From Diadophis punctatus similis (taxonomy: Eukaryota; Chordata; Lepidosauria; Squamata; Dipsadidae): 64,000 bases of DNA. The stretch is from NCBI GenBank assembly GCA_023053685.1, contig JALIGW010000001.1:160122547-160186546 (forward strand), in the 5' to 3' direction. The translations under genes were made by a program, and so were the position numbers. The notes under the pieces are model-generated. The model was given only the letters and a program-made list of their open reading frames with translations, was not told the DNA's origin and ran no database searches. Below, one piece after another: positions 1-11,314 of this stretch (its first letter is position 1; each line of letters starts with the position of its first letter).

Positions 1-530
1 CATAGTTAGGCAGATAGGTAAACATCTAGGTAGGGATATTTAATATTTATATCCTGCATTGCCATAAGTCAAAACATCCACATTTCTTTTCAAGCAATGT
101 CTTTGTCCATTTTTTTCCAGTCTTATCTGGATTTGCTGTGAAAATGCTGAAAGATAATCTTATTAATACATTTAATATTATATACTGCAAATTCCCATCT
201 TGAATCATTAGGAATATTTTAAAAGCTTAATGAAAAGAAGCATTTAAATTAAAACCTGCTTCCACATTTAATTTAGTCTATTGTCCTCTAATTAATGGCA
301 ATTCCAGCATTTTTAGAGAACAAGGACATAGCACAATTTTTGAAATATTATATTCAGCTGCACTCTACCACAACAAGGAGCAGAAATCAGAGCATTGATT
401 AACATGGAAGAGTTTCTCCTACTAAATGTATAAAGCTATAGAATTACATTTCCTGATAATTTTCACAAGCTATTGAAGATTTACACAGAGGAGCATGGTG
501 ACAGGCTGGATAAAGCTAATAAATAATTTA
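1..530. other. Noncoding AT-rich DNA, nothing recognised
   Basis: No open frame, tandem repeat or transposon end is visible. It is ordinary AT-rich intergenic or intronic sequence up to the CR1 remnant that follows. Confidence 0.5.
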
Positions 531-630
531 ACAGAATAACAGAGTTGGAAGGGACCTTGGAGGTCTTCTATTCCAACCCCCTATTCAGGCAGGAAACCCT
601 GTATGATTTTAGACAACTGGTTGTCCAATA

Positions 631-1157
631 CAGTGAACCCTCGCTATATCGCGATTCACCTTTCACGGTCTCGCTGCTTCACGGATTTGCATCGTGCATT
701 GTGTTCTGCATTCTGATTGGCTAAACAGTCTCTCCACTTCTTCTGATGCAGCGGCTCAGTCAGAAGAGCAGTGAAATACACGTGAGTCACTATTTGTCCT
801 ACTGTACTTTGTATTTTTTTTCATAATCATTTTTCATTTTCTCCCGTTCTAATCCAATGACTCGGGTCGCGGTGGGGCGGTGCTGATCTCCGCAATTTGA
901 AGCCTTCAGTTCGTATTGATGATTAAAATTATTATTTTACAGTACAGTAGTTATTTGTAAAAAAAATGTTTATACAGTACTTTTATTTGTTAAACAAATG
1001 CTTGGGCCTGTAAAAAGGTTTTGTTCTTTAGTTTCAATGTATTATGGAGTATTTCATTGTATAATCATTGTAAAAAAAATAAAGGTTACTACTTCACGGA
1101 TTTCGCCTATTACGTTCTTTTTGGAACGTAACCCCCGCGAAAAACGAGGGTTCACTG
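631..1157. mobile_element. TA-flanked 527-bp DNA transposon, Tigger/pogo-like MITE
   Basis: The termini are inverted: the left end reads CAGTGAACCCTCG and the right end is its complement, CGAGGGTTCACTG. A TA dinucleotide flanks both sides (629-630 and 1158-1159), as expected for the Tc1/mariner superfamily. CAGT-type ends with a CpG-rich subterminal region resemble Tigger/pogo elements. There is no transposase frame, so it is non-autonomous. The 75-codon frame at 998-1225 spans the element's edge and is chance. It sits inside a CR1 remnant whose sequence rejoins across the TA. Confidence 0.75.
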
Positions 1158-1265
1158 TATTTTCTTTAAAACTTCCAGTTTTGGAACACCCACAACTTCT
1201 GGAAACAAGATATTCCATTGATTAATTGTTCTAACTGTAAGTAAATTTCTCCTTAGTTCTAGGTT

Positions 1266-1594
1266 CAGAGGTGGGTTCCTCCTGGTTTGTACTGGTTCAC
1301 CTGAACCTGTAGCAAACTGCTGGTGATGTCATGATGATGTCACGGAACCAGTTCAGTCGGTGCCAGTCCATGGGCGCTGTCATCTTTTTTTTTTAATTTA
1401 ATGTTTTTGAAGTTTTTTCCTGGGTTTTTTTTCTTCTGTGCATGTGCAGAAGCTGAGTTTCCGGCACTGCGCATGTGTTACCATCTTGTTTTTGGCTTTT
1501 TGGGGGGGATTTTTTTTATTTTTTCAGCACTGCGCATGCCACGTGGCGCGGGAGGAAGCGAACCAGCAGCGAGGTAAGTTAGAACCCACCCCTG
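1266..1594. mobile_element. hAT MITE, CAGGGGTGGGTTC family (copy 1, 329 bp)
   Basis: The ends are CAGAGGTGGGTTC and GAACCCACCCCTG, flanked by the perfect 8-bp target duplication tctaggtt (1258-1265 and 1595-1602). An 8-bp duplication and CAG...CTG ends point to the hAT superfamily. The interior carries one copy of the near-palindromic module (cttctgtgcatgtgcagaag) that is amplified in other members. It has no coding capacity. Confidence 0.85.
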
Positions 1595-1640
1595 TCTAGG
1601 TTGCTTCTCCTACCACAACCCAGTTATTGTATCATAAAAT

Positions 1641-2749
1641 TATTAACTTTGTAAAATAAAGATAAAAGATAAACTGCTTATTGTTTGTTTTATGTTTCTC
1701 CCATTTCTGTTTTGAAATGTGACTTTCTTCAAAAGAGGGGAAAGCAACACTATCACCACAAACATGGATTGATGTCTCTGCCATTGACTTTGTAAAATGA
1801 AGAAAATGCCATTTGACATAATAAATCCAAGATATAGACGAAGGTTTAAAGTAGCTGTTTCCTCGGGGTGACAAATGGGCAGAAAAATTTATTCTGTAAC
1901 TAAAATCCGTTCTCTTCCTTCAAATCAGTCCAGGTCTTATTTGGTCAGTAGTTCATCCTGAAAAATGCTTGCAAAGTAAAATAAAATAAAACCAGCCAAC
2001 ACATTGAAGTTCTTAATTCTTCCTCTCTTTTTTTGCCATTATTATTACACGACTATCCAACATGAATAGATCTCCCCTCTCCTTTTTTTCTTTATAGTGA
2101 AAGTTTTAGGAAGTTTATATAAATTAATAAAATCCTGGTCTCTATGAAGCCAATCTAGCTTTGAACGTGCTGTTATTGATCTTTCAGGTAAATCTACTGT
2201 GAAAGTTATGAGCCAAACCCAGCTCACTGACTTCAAACAGAATTGGAGGCACCTGTAGAGAGTTACACTGGCAGACGAGCTTTCACTAAAGCCAGCAGAG
2301 CAGAGGTGAGAAAAGGAAAAAGTTGCTTAATTAACATTTCACATGTACTGAAGGTTGAGTGATTTAAGGTAGCTTAAACTATCCCTCTTGTACACAGAAG
2401 GATGTCTTCTTTTTTTCCTGTGGTAAACATTCGAAACTTTTACTAATGGCTGGACAGATTTTTCTGTACACTAAAGAAATGAAGCTCAATCGGTTGAACA
2501 ACAACTGTAATACATGAAAATAGAGACAAAGCAGGATAGAGGAACCGGAAGCCTCATCACAGTTCAGTCCTTAAATCAGCAAAGAGAACATTTGAGGCTT
2601 ATTCATGCTATCTTGAAGTTATACAGGTTGGTCATGGCTTCTAAAAAGAATCCTGGCAAGAATACCATGGTGAAGAGCAAAAGATTAGCAATTCTTGGTT
2701 ATCAATAATCTTCTCATCACAAACCCATGGTCCAGGACTCTTTGGGGAA
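1641..2749. other. Noncoding DNA, nothing recognised
   Basis: No coding frame with family resemblance and no transposon ends. Short frames here (for example 1632-1874 and 2045-2236, minus) show no recognisable protein. Confidence 0.45.
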
Positions 2750-3400
2750 GCACTTTGAATCTATTTCAGTTGGCCAGGGTATATCTGCCTAGAATCCAAA
2801 TCAAACTCAGACTCTTTTATGACTTTCCAAGTGGATTGGTCTACATGAGGTTGCCTACTCAGAAACTACAATTAGTTTACAATGCATCTACTTGCCTTTT
2901 TGCAGAGAGAGCTGCTGCCTGCATACCCCAGTAGCACCTTGAGCTCTGAACTGGTTGCCTGTCCAGGTACAATTCAAAGTACTGTTTTTGATCCATAAAG
3001 CCAAGGCTGTCAAACTCCCGGCCTGCGGGCTGGATGTGTCATGCGTTGGCCACGCCCACGCCCAGTTTATCAAAGGAGAAAAAAAGTCCCAATACGTCAT
3101 GTGACGCTGCTGGGACCCCGTGAGTTTGACAGCTCTGCATAAAGCGCTCTATGGCCATAAAGAACTGTGTGCTTTGAGTGGATTATATCTATTCAGTGTG
3201 CACATCTCATGGAGCAATATTAAATATTCCTTCCCCATGAGAAATTCAGAGGACAGTAGGAAATCTATTGTTCTATGGTACAACCTATTCCTCTCTGAAT
3301 TAGATGGCACTGGATTTCAGGAAAGCTGTAGTTCAGGAAAGCTGTCAAAAGGTTTAAAAAGGTCTTTTGTTAAGATCTGCTCACTAGGATGCCTAACATC
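2750..3400 (+). pseudogene. Decayed CR1-like LINE ORF2 C-terminal fragment
   Basis: Conceptual translation of 2850-2935 gives a LQLV(Y)NA-type stretch followed by an A-rich segment. After removing the 136-bp insertion at 3002-3137, the frame reads through a 'FKVLFLIHKAL' type segment into 3146-3400. This matches the region behind the reverse transcriptase of the CR1/L3 ORF at 45.4-45.8 kb (LQLVQNAAARAVV and FKVLVLTFKAL). It has frameshifts and is truncated at both ends. It is a dead fossil and no function is expected. Confidence 0.6.
3002..3137. mobile_element. hAT MITE, CAGGGGTGTCAAACT family (136 bp)
   Basis: The ends read CAAGGCTGTCAAACTC and GAGTTTGACAGCTCTG. They are flanked by a perfect 8-bp duplication, cataaagc (2994-3001 and 3138-3145). 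Excision of the element restores the reading frame of the CR1 fragment around it. A second intact copy lies at 31515-31641 and a third left half at 15115. Confidence 0.88.
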
Positions 3401-5950
3401 TTAATACGTTGGAGTGAATTGTTATGTTATATTTGATGAATGTACCAAATGTATTATGCTTGTATTTATTATGTCTATATATAAGTATGTATGTATGTCC
3501 GTATGTCTGTGTGTGTAGTGTGTGTGTGTGTTTGTGTGTGTGTGTATTAATACAGACAAAAATATACACATTCATATCTTTCTCTTCCTTCCATCTTTCC
3601 TATCTTTTGAATGACTGAATTCTAAATTCTCTTGTCTTGCATAAGTCAATAATTTATTCATGGGTGGAGAGAGAGAGCACAGCAGATTGGAAAAAGAAAT
3701 TGTAAGACTGTAGATCTATCTACCCCTCAGTCTGTAACAGAGTTGCCCTCATTCATGGATCACTGATGAAGCGATCAACATGGCATGTATAAGACCTGGT
3801 TAGGCCCAGAGGGGAGAGTTTCACTCTTGAAGGTATGCCCATCCAGATTTCAAGTTTGGCATTAACTGAAAGCCTAGAGGAGACGTGATTGGGTGGCTGT
3901 TTCATCTATGTATCATCTGTGCTGCAAATAACTGAAGGTGAGACCCTCTGGCTTAATTTGAGCTTGAAGGAACTATTCGGATTGCTATGCAGTAACATGT
4001 ATTTATTTAAAACATTTACATAGCTGCCCATTTTATATTGAACTCTGGGTGGTTTCTGACTGACTTCCTTTCACTGCTTCCTTGGCTACCAGAACATGTC
4101 CCAAATTACTAAAGGTTGATACATACTGGAGATTATACTTTGGGTCAGTATTTTGTCTCAGGGCAATTGTGACATTATCTGACATTTTGTAGGACATTAC
4201 TGTTAGTCCTCTGACAAGATAAAATCACTCTCTGGGTGTCTTTGGCTGGCCACTGTCAGTGCCAGCCCATCTTTTAAGGAGTTAGGGCCTGTTAGATTAG
4301 CTTGCTCAGGCAACTTATGTATCCTGTTGGGTTCCAGAAGAAGCCTGGGGTTTTCCCTGAGGATCTGTTAAGCCTTGGTTACAGCCTGGAATAGAAGTGG
4401 CTAAGGCCTTAGACTGGGTTACCTCAGTGTGGTATCTTTCTGCATGGCAATCCTGGCATCTTATGATTCTCCAAGGAGCTCCAGGAGATGGAGCATAAGA
4501 AGAGATGCCTGGAATGCTGTTGGAGGAAGACAAAGAGCAAATCTGATCAAACACCAGTAAGAACCCATTATTGGAATCACATCATGGCCATAAGTGCAAC
4601 AAAACATTGTTATTTCTCCAGTCATATTATTCCCAACAGTAGCATCTGGCAACCATATTTGGGGTGACTAATTCGTTGCTTGGGGAAGGATGAACCCACA
4701 GGAACATCCACAAGTCTCTGTTAAGGATATTCTAGCTAACTGATAGATAAAGTCACATAGATCCACTCAGAATTTGAGGTGATTGAGTATGACTTGTGGG
4801 TTTACTTTAGATGAGTTTTGGTATATTTATTAGATTGGGGTCCCTCCTGGGTTGATATGGCAATATGGCAGCCATTTAAAGCTTTGACATTCAAAGCTAT
4901 TATTCAGAAAAGAGAATGATGGAAAAATATTCATAGCTTTTGCAGCTGATATAAAGTAAAAAATTCACACAAGATTATAAAGTGTAAGGAAACTTTCAAA
5001 AAGTATAGTGATAGTTACATCAATGCAAAATTGTGTGATTGTTACATCAATGCAAAATTATCATTGTGATGCGTATTAAAAAATATCTGCCTAAGGAAGA
5101 AATTCTTCTTGAGAACTTGTTAATGCAATGTTTACTTATGAACTTTTATATGGCTCAGTTGTGTGAAACAGTAAAAAAAGAAGGATTATCATTCTAATGA
5201 TAGTAAGGTGCAAAGAGACACAAGCAGTTTTGTAGAGAATCTTAATAAGACAAGGGAGAATTCAGAAATGAGAATTGAGAATTGAGAGGAGTTTAAAGAA
5301 ACACACATTTAGGATGTATTTCTTAGATAACAGAGACTTCTAGAAAGAGGCAGAATTATAACAAGAATTTAGAGTACAAGGACGATAAAGCAGAGCACAA
5401 AGAACTTACCAGTAGAAGAAGTGAACATGATTTGGCATACATTAATCTGCCTTAAAATACATACATTAATTTTTAAAAATTGCAAAATGGATAAATTATG
5501 AATGTTTCTATAAAAAATAGATCACATTTTATTGTCTATGAATCATCTATATACCACTAAAATTCTTGTTGTCATGACATTTAACTGGTTGAAACAGCAC
5601 ATCATAGGACAACAGTTTTTGGCAACAGTTTTTAAACCAAAGTACACCAACTTACAAAATGTGTCCAAAATCTGGAACCCATGACTCCCAGGGGAATGAG
5701 TTTTGGGAAAGTTGTGGCTGCTTGAGTACTACTGACTAATGGTATGCTACAGGGCTGCTGCAGTGGTCACGTAATCTTCATTTTCAACTTTCTGTGACAG
5801 TTTCCCAACCAGCCTCACAATCTCTCCCCAAAATTCTGGAGATCGTTAGAATAAAAACAGAAAATAGAAAAGAATCTAAACTTGAAAACAGAAAAAATGC
5901 TGCTATTACTGTACTGCTTTCCATAAAGATTTTGGTATAGATAATATTCC
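3401..5950. other. Noncoding DNA with a short (TG)n tract and a CR1/L3-type tail scrap
   Basis: A TG/TATG-rich tract lies at about 3483-3545. At 3997-4060 there is an AT-rich segment followed by a 'ctgcccatt...ctctgggtgg' motif resembling a reversed CR1/L3 3' tail. I saw nothing else recognisable. The frames at 4315-4652 (minus) do not resemble any family. Confidence 0.45.
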
Positions 5951-6142
5951 AGTATTGTTTGTTTGTTTTATTTGTATCCTGCCTTTATTACTTTTACAAA
6001 TAACTCAAGTTTGCAAGCATACCCAACACACCTTTCTCCACCTATTTTCTCCATGACAATAATCCTGTGAGGTGGGTCAGGCTGAGACAGAGGAACTAGC
6101 CCAAATTCACCCAGCTGGCTAAGGCAGGACTTGAACTCATTA

Positions 6143-7144
6143 CCGTGTTTCGGAGTATAAGACGCACCTTTTTACCCCCCAAAAGAGGGTGAAAACTTGG
6201 GTGCGTTTTATACACCTAATGCAGCCCCACCCACCCAGCCACCCCCACCCTCTTCCAGCAATTTACCTGCTTGCAGGAAAGAGGGAAGAGCCTGTAAAGC
6301 CAAGCAAGTCAGTAGCAGTTTCCCGATCTACAGCTGATTAGATTTGCCACATGGGAAAATGAAAGTGAAACTAACTACGAAGAGGCAAATAGCTGGGAGA
6401 GACATGCAGATTTTTATTTTTTGCTGAACTGGATGGAAGGGGATAAGTGAATAACTATAAATGTATGTAGAATGTTCAAATTATTAGACTTATTTTTTAA
6501 AGACTGCTTTATTATTGTTCTAGAGCCAGGGGTCTCCAACCTTGGCAACTTTAAGACTTGTGGACTTCAACTCCCAGAATTCAACAGCCAGCTTTGTTAG
6601 CTTTGCTGGCTGTGGAATTCTGGGAGTTGAAGTTCACAAGCGTTAAAGTTGCCAAGGTTGGAGATCCCTGTAAATCTAGACAACTTAACAAAATAAAGAA
6701 GCTTTTTAAAATAGATGCTTGCTCTGAAGAGGCCCAGTGCTATTGTATATTCTTTTAAATAATAGAGAATAATGTATACTTCCGGAAATTTTAATTAATT
6801 TTAACAGCTCTGTACAAGTATAGTCTGAAATGTAACAGTGTCCTGTTTAGTATTAGAGTTTAGTTACCTTGGAGTAGATATATTTAAATAATTGGGAAGA
6901 GTTAGTGTGACTACATTTAAGAAAACTTTCTGGCATAATATACATTTTTCCAATTCTTTGCTATTTCTATGGGTCAGTCACACATGCACAGAAATACACA
7001 GCAAACAGTCTATATCATCTGTGCTGTTTGCTGTTTGCTGTTTGGCAAATTGCTTGGAGGCAGAGGCCTTTTCCCCTTGTTTTCCTCCCCCAAAACTAAG
7101 GTGCGTCTTATACTTCGGTGCGTCTTATACTCCAAAAAATACGG
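6143..7144. mobile_element. TA-flanked ~1-kb MITE (copy 1)
   Basis: The terminal inverted repeats start CCGT(A)TTT(TT)CGGAGTATAA and are mirrored at the right end (ttatactcc...aatacgg). TA flanks both sides (6141-6142 and 7145-7146). A near-identical copy lies at 62277-63277 in unrelated flanks, so it moved as a unit. A TA target suggests a Tc1/mariner-type transposase supplied in trans. There is no transposase frame. The right end carries the 'gtgcgtcttatac' motif twice in tandem. It contains a nested palindrome at 6527-6670. Insertion broke a SINE. Confidence 0.8.
6527..6670. repeat. Palindromic foldback element nested in the 1-kb MITE
   Basis: A 144-bp inverted repeat whose arms contain the motif 'cttcaactcccagaattc' and its complement, with ends CAGGGGTCTCCAACC and GGTTGGAGATCCCTG. 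The ends look hAT-like. I could not find a clean 8-bp duplication. The same insertion is present at the same internal position in the copy at 62667-62810, so the host element spread after acquiring it. Confidence 0.75.
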
Positions 7145-7516
7145 TATTTCCTGGTTTCTGGCTTGGTACCTTAACTAATATACCAAACTGGCTCTAATAG
7201 CTGGAAATACTTTCTGTAAAATTACAGAGTCTGTTATCATGTGTCGCAAATGAGGTTCTTCCAGGTTGCAGAAAGGAAAAGCTCCAACATAACCTAACTG
7301 TATTATATCAAGAACTGAATTCCACTGTTCGTACAACCAACAATCATTTGACATAGGGCTGCTCCAGCCAAGAAGCGTGAGGGACATGGCCACACATTGC
7401 TTTTGCTTGACAACAATTTCATTCCAAGCTAGTCTTTCCTGGTTCCCTAAGAGCTACAAGCATGCCTTGTTCCCAGCAAGTCCAATGTGATACCAATAAA
7501 GAAGAATATTGGCAAT

Positions 7517-7751
7517 AGCAATAGCACTTAGATTTATATACCGCTTCATAGTGCTTTACAGCCCTCTCTAAGAGGTTTACAGAGTTCAGCATATTGCCCT
7601 CAACAATCTGGGTCCTCATTTTACCCACCTCGGAAGGATGGAAGGCTGAGTCAACCTTGAGCCGGTGAGATCTGAACAGCTGAACTGCAGCTAGCAGTCA
7701 GCTGAAGTAGCCTGCAGTGCTGCACTCTAACCACTACGCCACCTCGGCTCT
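7517..7751 (-). mobile_element. tRNA-derived squamate SINE (Sauria/Squam1-like), reverse
   Basis: On the minus strand it starts 'gagccgaggtggcg', has a box-A-like segment, then a diagnostic body ('aaccttgagccg...' read on the plus strand) and ends near 'cggtatataaat'. The same family is forward at 58585 and 60757. The box B region is degenerate here. A partial tattgg repeat on each side may be its target duplication. The head is tRNA-like, but it is not a functional tRNA gene. Confidence 0.8.
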
Positions 7752-8297
7752 CTATTGGTAGCATTGGGTTGAAATGAGGCGTCCTTGGTGCTCTCTGAGT
7801 TTGGTTGTTTTCCTTGCAGACATTTCATCACCCAAACTAGGTAACATTATCAATGCTTGTCCAAAATGAGCTTTAATTTTGACTAATTTTCTTGAGGATG
7901 AGTTTTCCTTAAATATGTCATCTTGGATCTCTTGATCGCTCTTACAAAAACTGAGCATCCATTCAGAAACCCAGATGTAGTGTCTACCATACTTCTCTAT
8001 TAGTGAAGACATTTGAAGATTAGAATGTGGCCAGATAAAAGACCCATCTATAAGGGTGGTCTCACCTGATAAGAGTAGAAAAGACAGGGATAAAGGAAGG
8101 TTGGGCAAAGATATAAGTGGCACACGTGGCTGGTACAGAAGTAGAATCAAATGGATAAAATGAAAGGAAAGTTTGCTAAAGAAATGAATCACAGGGCACA
8201 ATTTGAAGTTAGAGCAAAGCAGCTAGACTACTATATATTCTGAGAAAACGTTGCCTAACATTTTAAAATCACATTTTTCTACAGGGGAATATCAGTT
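7752..8297. other. Noncoding DNA, nothing recognised
   Basis: The 149-codon minus-strand frame at 7752-8201 has no recognisable domain and starts next to the SINE. I see no support for it as a gene. Confidence 0.4.
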
Positions 8298-8930
8298 TCA
8301 TAGAATTGTGGAATTGGAAGCACAAGAAGAATTATCAAGTCAAAACCATCACAATGTGCAGGGAATGCAATTAAACCAACCTTAAGAGTACAGCTTCTCC
8401 TTAAATGGAGAATCTACAACCTCCATAGGTAGACTGTTCTGCTGTTGTACATATCTTACTGTCAGAAAGTTTTTTTGTACTAAAATGAAATCTAGGTATT
8501 TGCAACCTGTGTTTTTGTGGCAATTATCACCTTCCCTATCACCTTCCTTTATATACCTGTCCTGAACACTAATAACCTGCCTCTTTTCAGTCTTCTTATC
8601 TCCAGATTGAGCATTCCAAGATCCTTTATTCTAGACTCATAGGATGTGACCATCAAATCCCTTTATCATCTTTGTTGTCCCTTCTGAACCTATAGTAACC
8701 TGACAATGCCCCTATGTAAATGTTATGCCCAGAACTGAACATAATACTCTACATGTGGTCTCACCAATACTAATTAGAGGGAAATTAGAATTTGTATCTT
8801 TGAATGCTTCTTCTAATGCAAAATTGCATCAGCTCTTCTCACATTGCTGGCTCATGTTCAGCTTGTTATCAACTTGACCACACTCAAGTTCTCAAAAGCA
8901 GTGCTTCTATAAATACCCCATCTTTTATTT
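8298..8930 (-). mobile_element. CR1 LINE 3' untranslated region remnant
   Basis: The plus-strand text reads 'catagaattgtggaattgg' near 8300 and 'ctacatgtggtctcacca' near 8750. These are characteristic of the reversed CR1 3' region. Non-coding, strongly diverged, with approximate boundaries. Confidence 0.65.
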
Positions 8931-8934
8931 GTAA

Positions 8935-9305
8935 TTATTTATTAAGCAATGTGTATGGTGACTTATTGTGGAGCACAAATGTGGTGGGCACAACAATAAA
9001 ACTAAAAAATCATAACAGTCAAACAAATAAAGATTAAAACCTGGTGCCTCAGACATTCTCCTGGGATACCCTGGCAACCATCTACAGCCCCTCATTTGCC
9101 TGGGGAACAGCCAAGTCTTGATGACTTTCTCAAAGGCTAAAAAGGTGGGGATTGTCAAATTACTAAAGAAAAGTTGTTCCACAGAATAGGGGCCACCACA
9201 GAAAAATATATGTTTTCTAGGTCCCCGTAGATAGCAATATTTCATGGGAGGGACCTGGAGTGTGACCACACTATCCAACCTGGTGGATCTTGTACATATA
9301 CTCAA
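8935..9305 (-). pseudogene. CR1/L3 LINE 3' end with ORF2 C-terminal remnant
   Basis: The minus-strand translation contains a 'PTFLAFEKVIKTWLF' stretch. This corresponds to the PTLLAFRKAIKTWLF end of the intact CR1/L3 frame at 45.8 kb. It is followed by an AT-rich 3' untranslated part. The preceding segment (FCGG..S.EQLFF) corresponds to FSVGAPSLWNQLP. It is 5'-truncated and decayed. Confidence 0.65.
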
Positions 9306-9449
9306 TGTTTTTTCTCTATTAATATAATATTTTATATTTCTCCCTGCTGAATGACATCTTTTTCTCAGCCTTCCAACCTTTCCACATTAGATTATAATCT
9401 CATTCTGTTATTCTACTATTCAGGCTATTAATAAAATGTTGAATAATAC

Positions 9450-9799
9450 CCTCTCTCGCGATTTTGCTTCTGGGCATGCGCGGAAGCAAAATCTCGCCGA
9501 AATTTCTCTCTTGCGCACATCCCCTTGCGAGATTTCGGTGAGATTTTGCTTCCGTGCATGCACAGTAGCAAAATCACTACAGAGGGCGCGCGCGTGTAGC
9601 GGGCACGTGCATGCACAAAATGTGGAGATGCGTGCGCAGCCCACCCGTATTGGTAAGTTTTAAAATTCTTTTTAAAAGATGGTGATGCGCACGACGGACT
9701 GGCGAAGATGGCACCGGAGTGGTCGCGTGCAAATTGCGCTATCGGCCGCTCCCTACCGGAGCTACGCACCGGACCGCACCGGTAGGAACCCACCACTGG
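9450..9799. mobile_element. hAT MITE, CAGGGGTGGGTTC family (truncated, two internal modules)
   Basis: The right end GGAACCCACCACTG is present. The left end is not visible. The interior holds two copies, about 81 bp apart (9457-9500 and 9540-9575), of the near-palindromic module centred on gcatgcgc/gcatgcac. Overlapping frames on both strands here come from the GC-rich palindromes and are not genes. Confidence 0.65.
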
Positions 9800-9825
9800 A
9801 TCTATCTATAGCTGTTTCTTAAAGA

Positions 9826-9899
9826 CTCCATCGTGACGTCACCAGCGGGTCGCTACTGGTTCAGATGATCCAGTCCGAACCGGGAGGAACCCACCCCTG
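9826..9899. mobile_element. hAT MITE right-end fragment (same family)
   Basis: Only the right terminal part is present: a 'caccagcgggtcgctactgg' segment followed by GGAACCCACCCCTG. It is close behind another member, so one copy may have inserted in or next to the other. Confidence 0.65.
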
Positions 9900-10925
9900 C
9901 TTTGGAAGTAAAGAAAGATAAAATAAGGATTAGCTCCTTTGTTTTCTCTCCAAATTCACTTTGAGTGTAAAAAAAAGAGTTGGTGGCAATTGCACTTTGT
10001 CAGATACCTCAACCTACAGAGAGTTCCTCCTAAAAACCCATAAAGTGCCCTTTCAGGCTTCTTTTTTCCCCAACCAGTGCAGCAAAAAGTTATGTATTTC
10101 AAGGGAGTAATTTCTGGTAGCATTTGGTACAATAGCAAGGAGAAGCTAAATTGAGATTAGTACCCTACCATGTCAGGCTTACATGTTTTGCATTGAAGAG
10201 CTTTTTGAATATGGATGGTTCCTGTTTTTCTGAATACTTCTTTTTAAGTTGAAATATTGCATTCTTCTTCTTTCTGAACAATGCACATGCCAAACCACAA
10301 AGTGGAGGAGTGACAGCTCAGCATTATCTTTTATTCTCAATGCTCAGGAAAGAAAGCTTTCACATTCCTTTCACATCAGTTTATCAGCATGTAAGGCAAT
10401 AATTCGAAGTGTAGCTTTTGCTTTAAAACTTTTTTATTTTTTAATATATATGTTTTTCCAGGTTTTGCAGAGCTATGACCTGATGATGATGACCAGGTCT
10501 ATTACACAAAATGCTAAAACCTAAATTATAATCACATTCAAATGAAGTCACTGGGATAGTTATGCTATTTCAAGAAATGCCTGTTATTATGACAAGTTAT
10601 GTGTAGAATGATGTTGTCTAGATTCCTGTGAGCTGTATGTGTACTTGAATAGTTGAATGATGGGATTTTGAGCTCATCCTTACTTCTAACTGCAACATGA
10701 GCATGTTCCGATAACTATTTCTAGAAAACACGTCTTCAGTATTTTGATTTTGTTGCATCTCTAGCCCAGCAAAGGCAGCTTCAAGTCATTTTTATGTATA
10801 GAGTTGTTTTCTTCTCATAATACAGTTCTTGGTGAATATGATCCACAGTGCTTCATAAATCAGGAAGCTGATAATTTAGTCAAGGCCTGGGATCTTCTCA
10901 ACTTGTATTGGCTTACTTTAGGATG
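9900..10925. other. Noncoding DNA, nothing recognised
   Basis: No transposon ends, tandem repeats or convincing frames were seen. Confidence 0.4.
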
Positions 10926-10933
10926 CTGCAAGT

Positions 10934-11306
10934 CAGGGGTGGGTTCTAACTTACCTAGCTGCTGGTTCACTTCTTCCCGCACCGCGTGGCCATACCACAT
11001 GGGCACGTGCACACATGAGCAGTGCCAAAAAGTTAGAATTTTTTTTTAAAAGCCAAAAACAAGATGGTGACACATGCACAGTGCTGGAAACTTGGCTTCT
11101 GCACATGCTCAGAAGAAGAATTTTTTTTAAAAAAATCAAAAAATCCAAAAAAATTCAAAAAAAAAATTCAAAAAAAAATTCAAAAAAAGATGGCGGCGCC
11201 CACAGACTGGCACCAACCGAATCGATTCCATGATGTCATCGTGACATCACCAGCGGGTCGCTACTGGTTCGGGCGAACCGGTCCAAACTGGAAGGAACCA
11301 CCTCTG
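10934..11306. mobile_element. hAT MITE, CAGGGGTGGGTTC family (373 bp)
   Basis: The ends are CAGGGGTGGGTTC and GGAACCACCTCTG. The 8-bp target duplication has one mismatch: ctgcaagt (10926-10933) and ctgtaagt (11307-11314). One palindromic module (gcttctgcacatgctcagaag) and an A-rich interior are present. The lysine-rich frames at 11015-11312 arise from the A-rich tract. Confidence 0.85.
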
Positions 11307-11314
11307 CTGTAAGT

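Larger units (their letters stand above)
531..1640 (-). mobile_element. CR1 LINE 3' remnant interrupted by two DNA transposons
   Basis: The pieces 531-628, 1160-1257 and 1603 to about 1640 read as one CR1 3' untranslated region on the minus strand. The plus-strand phrase beginning 'gagttggaagggaccttgg' is the hallmark of the CR1 3' end. Removing the insertions at 631-1157 and 1266-1594 restores a continuous sequence that lines up with the second CR1 copy at 15.0-17.5 kb. It is non-coding and old. The boundary at 1640 is approximate. Confidence 0.75.
5953..7195 (-). mobile_element. tRNA-derived SINE (CR1-type tail), split by a 1-kb DNA transposon
   Basis: On the minus strand, 7195-7147 gives a tRNA-like head (a 'ggtatattagttaag' box A region). 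After the 1-kb insertion, 6140-5953 gives a body with 'cccagctggctaag' and a 3' end of the 'aataaaggcaggatacaaat' type, which resembles CR1/L3 3' tails. Taking out 6143-7146 joins the two halves cleanly. A related 5'-truncated copy is at 49.5 kb. The family name is uncertain. Confidence 0.65.

Noticed and set aside
998..1225. 75-codon frame overlapping the TA-flanked element
   Set aside because: It crosses the element's right border into CR1 DNA and has no transposase motifs.
7752..8201. 149-codon minus-strand frame
   Set aside because: No domain or family resemblance, and it ends beside a SINE. Probably chance.
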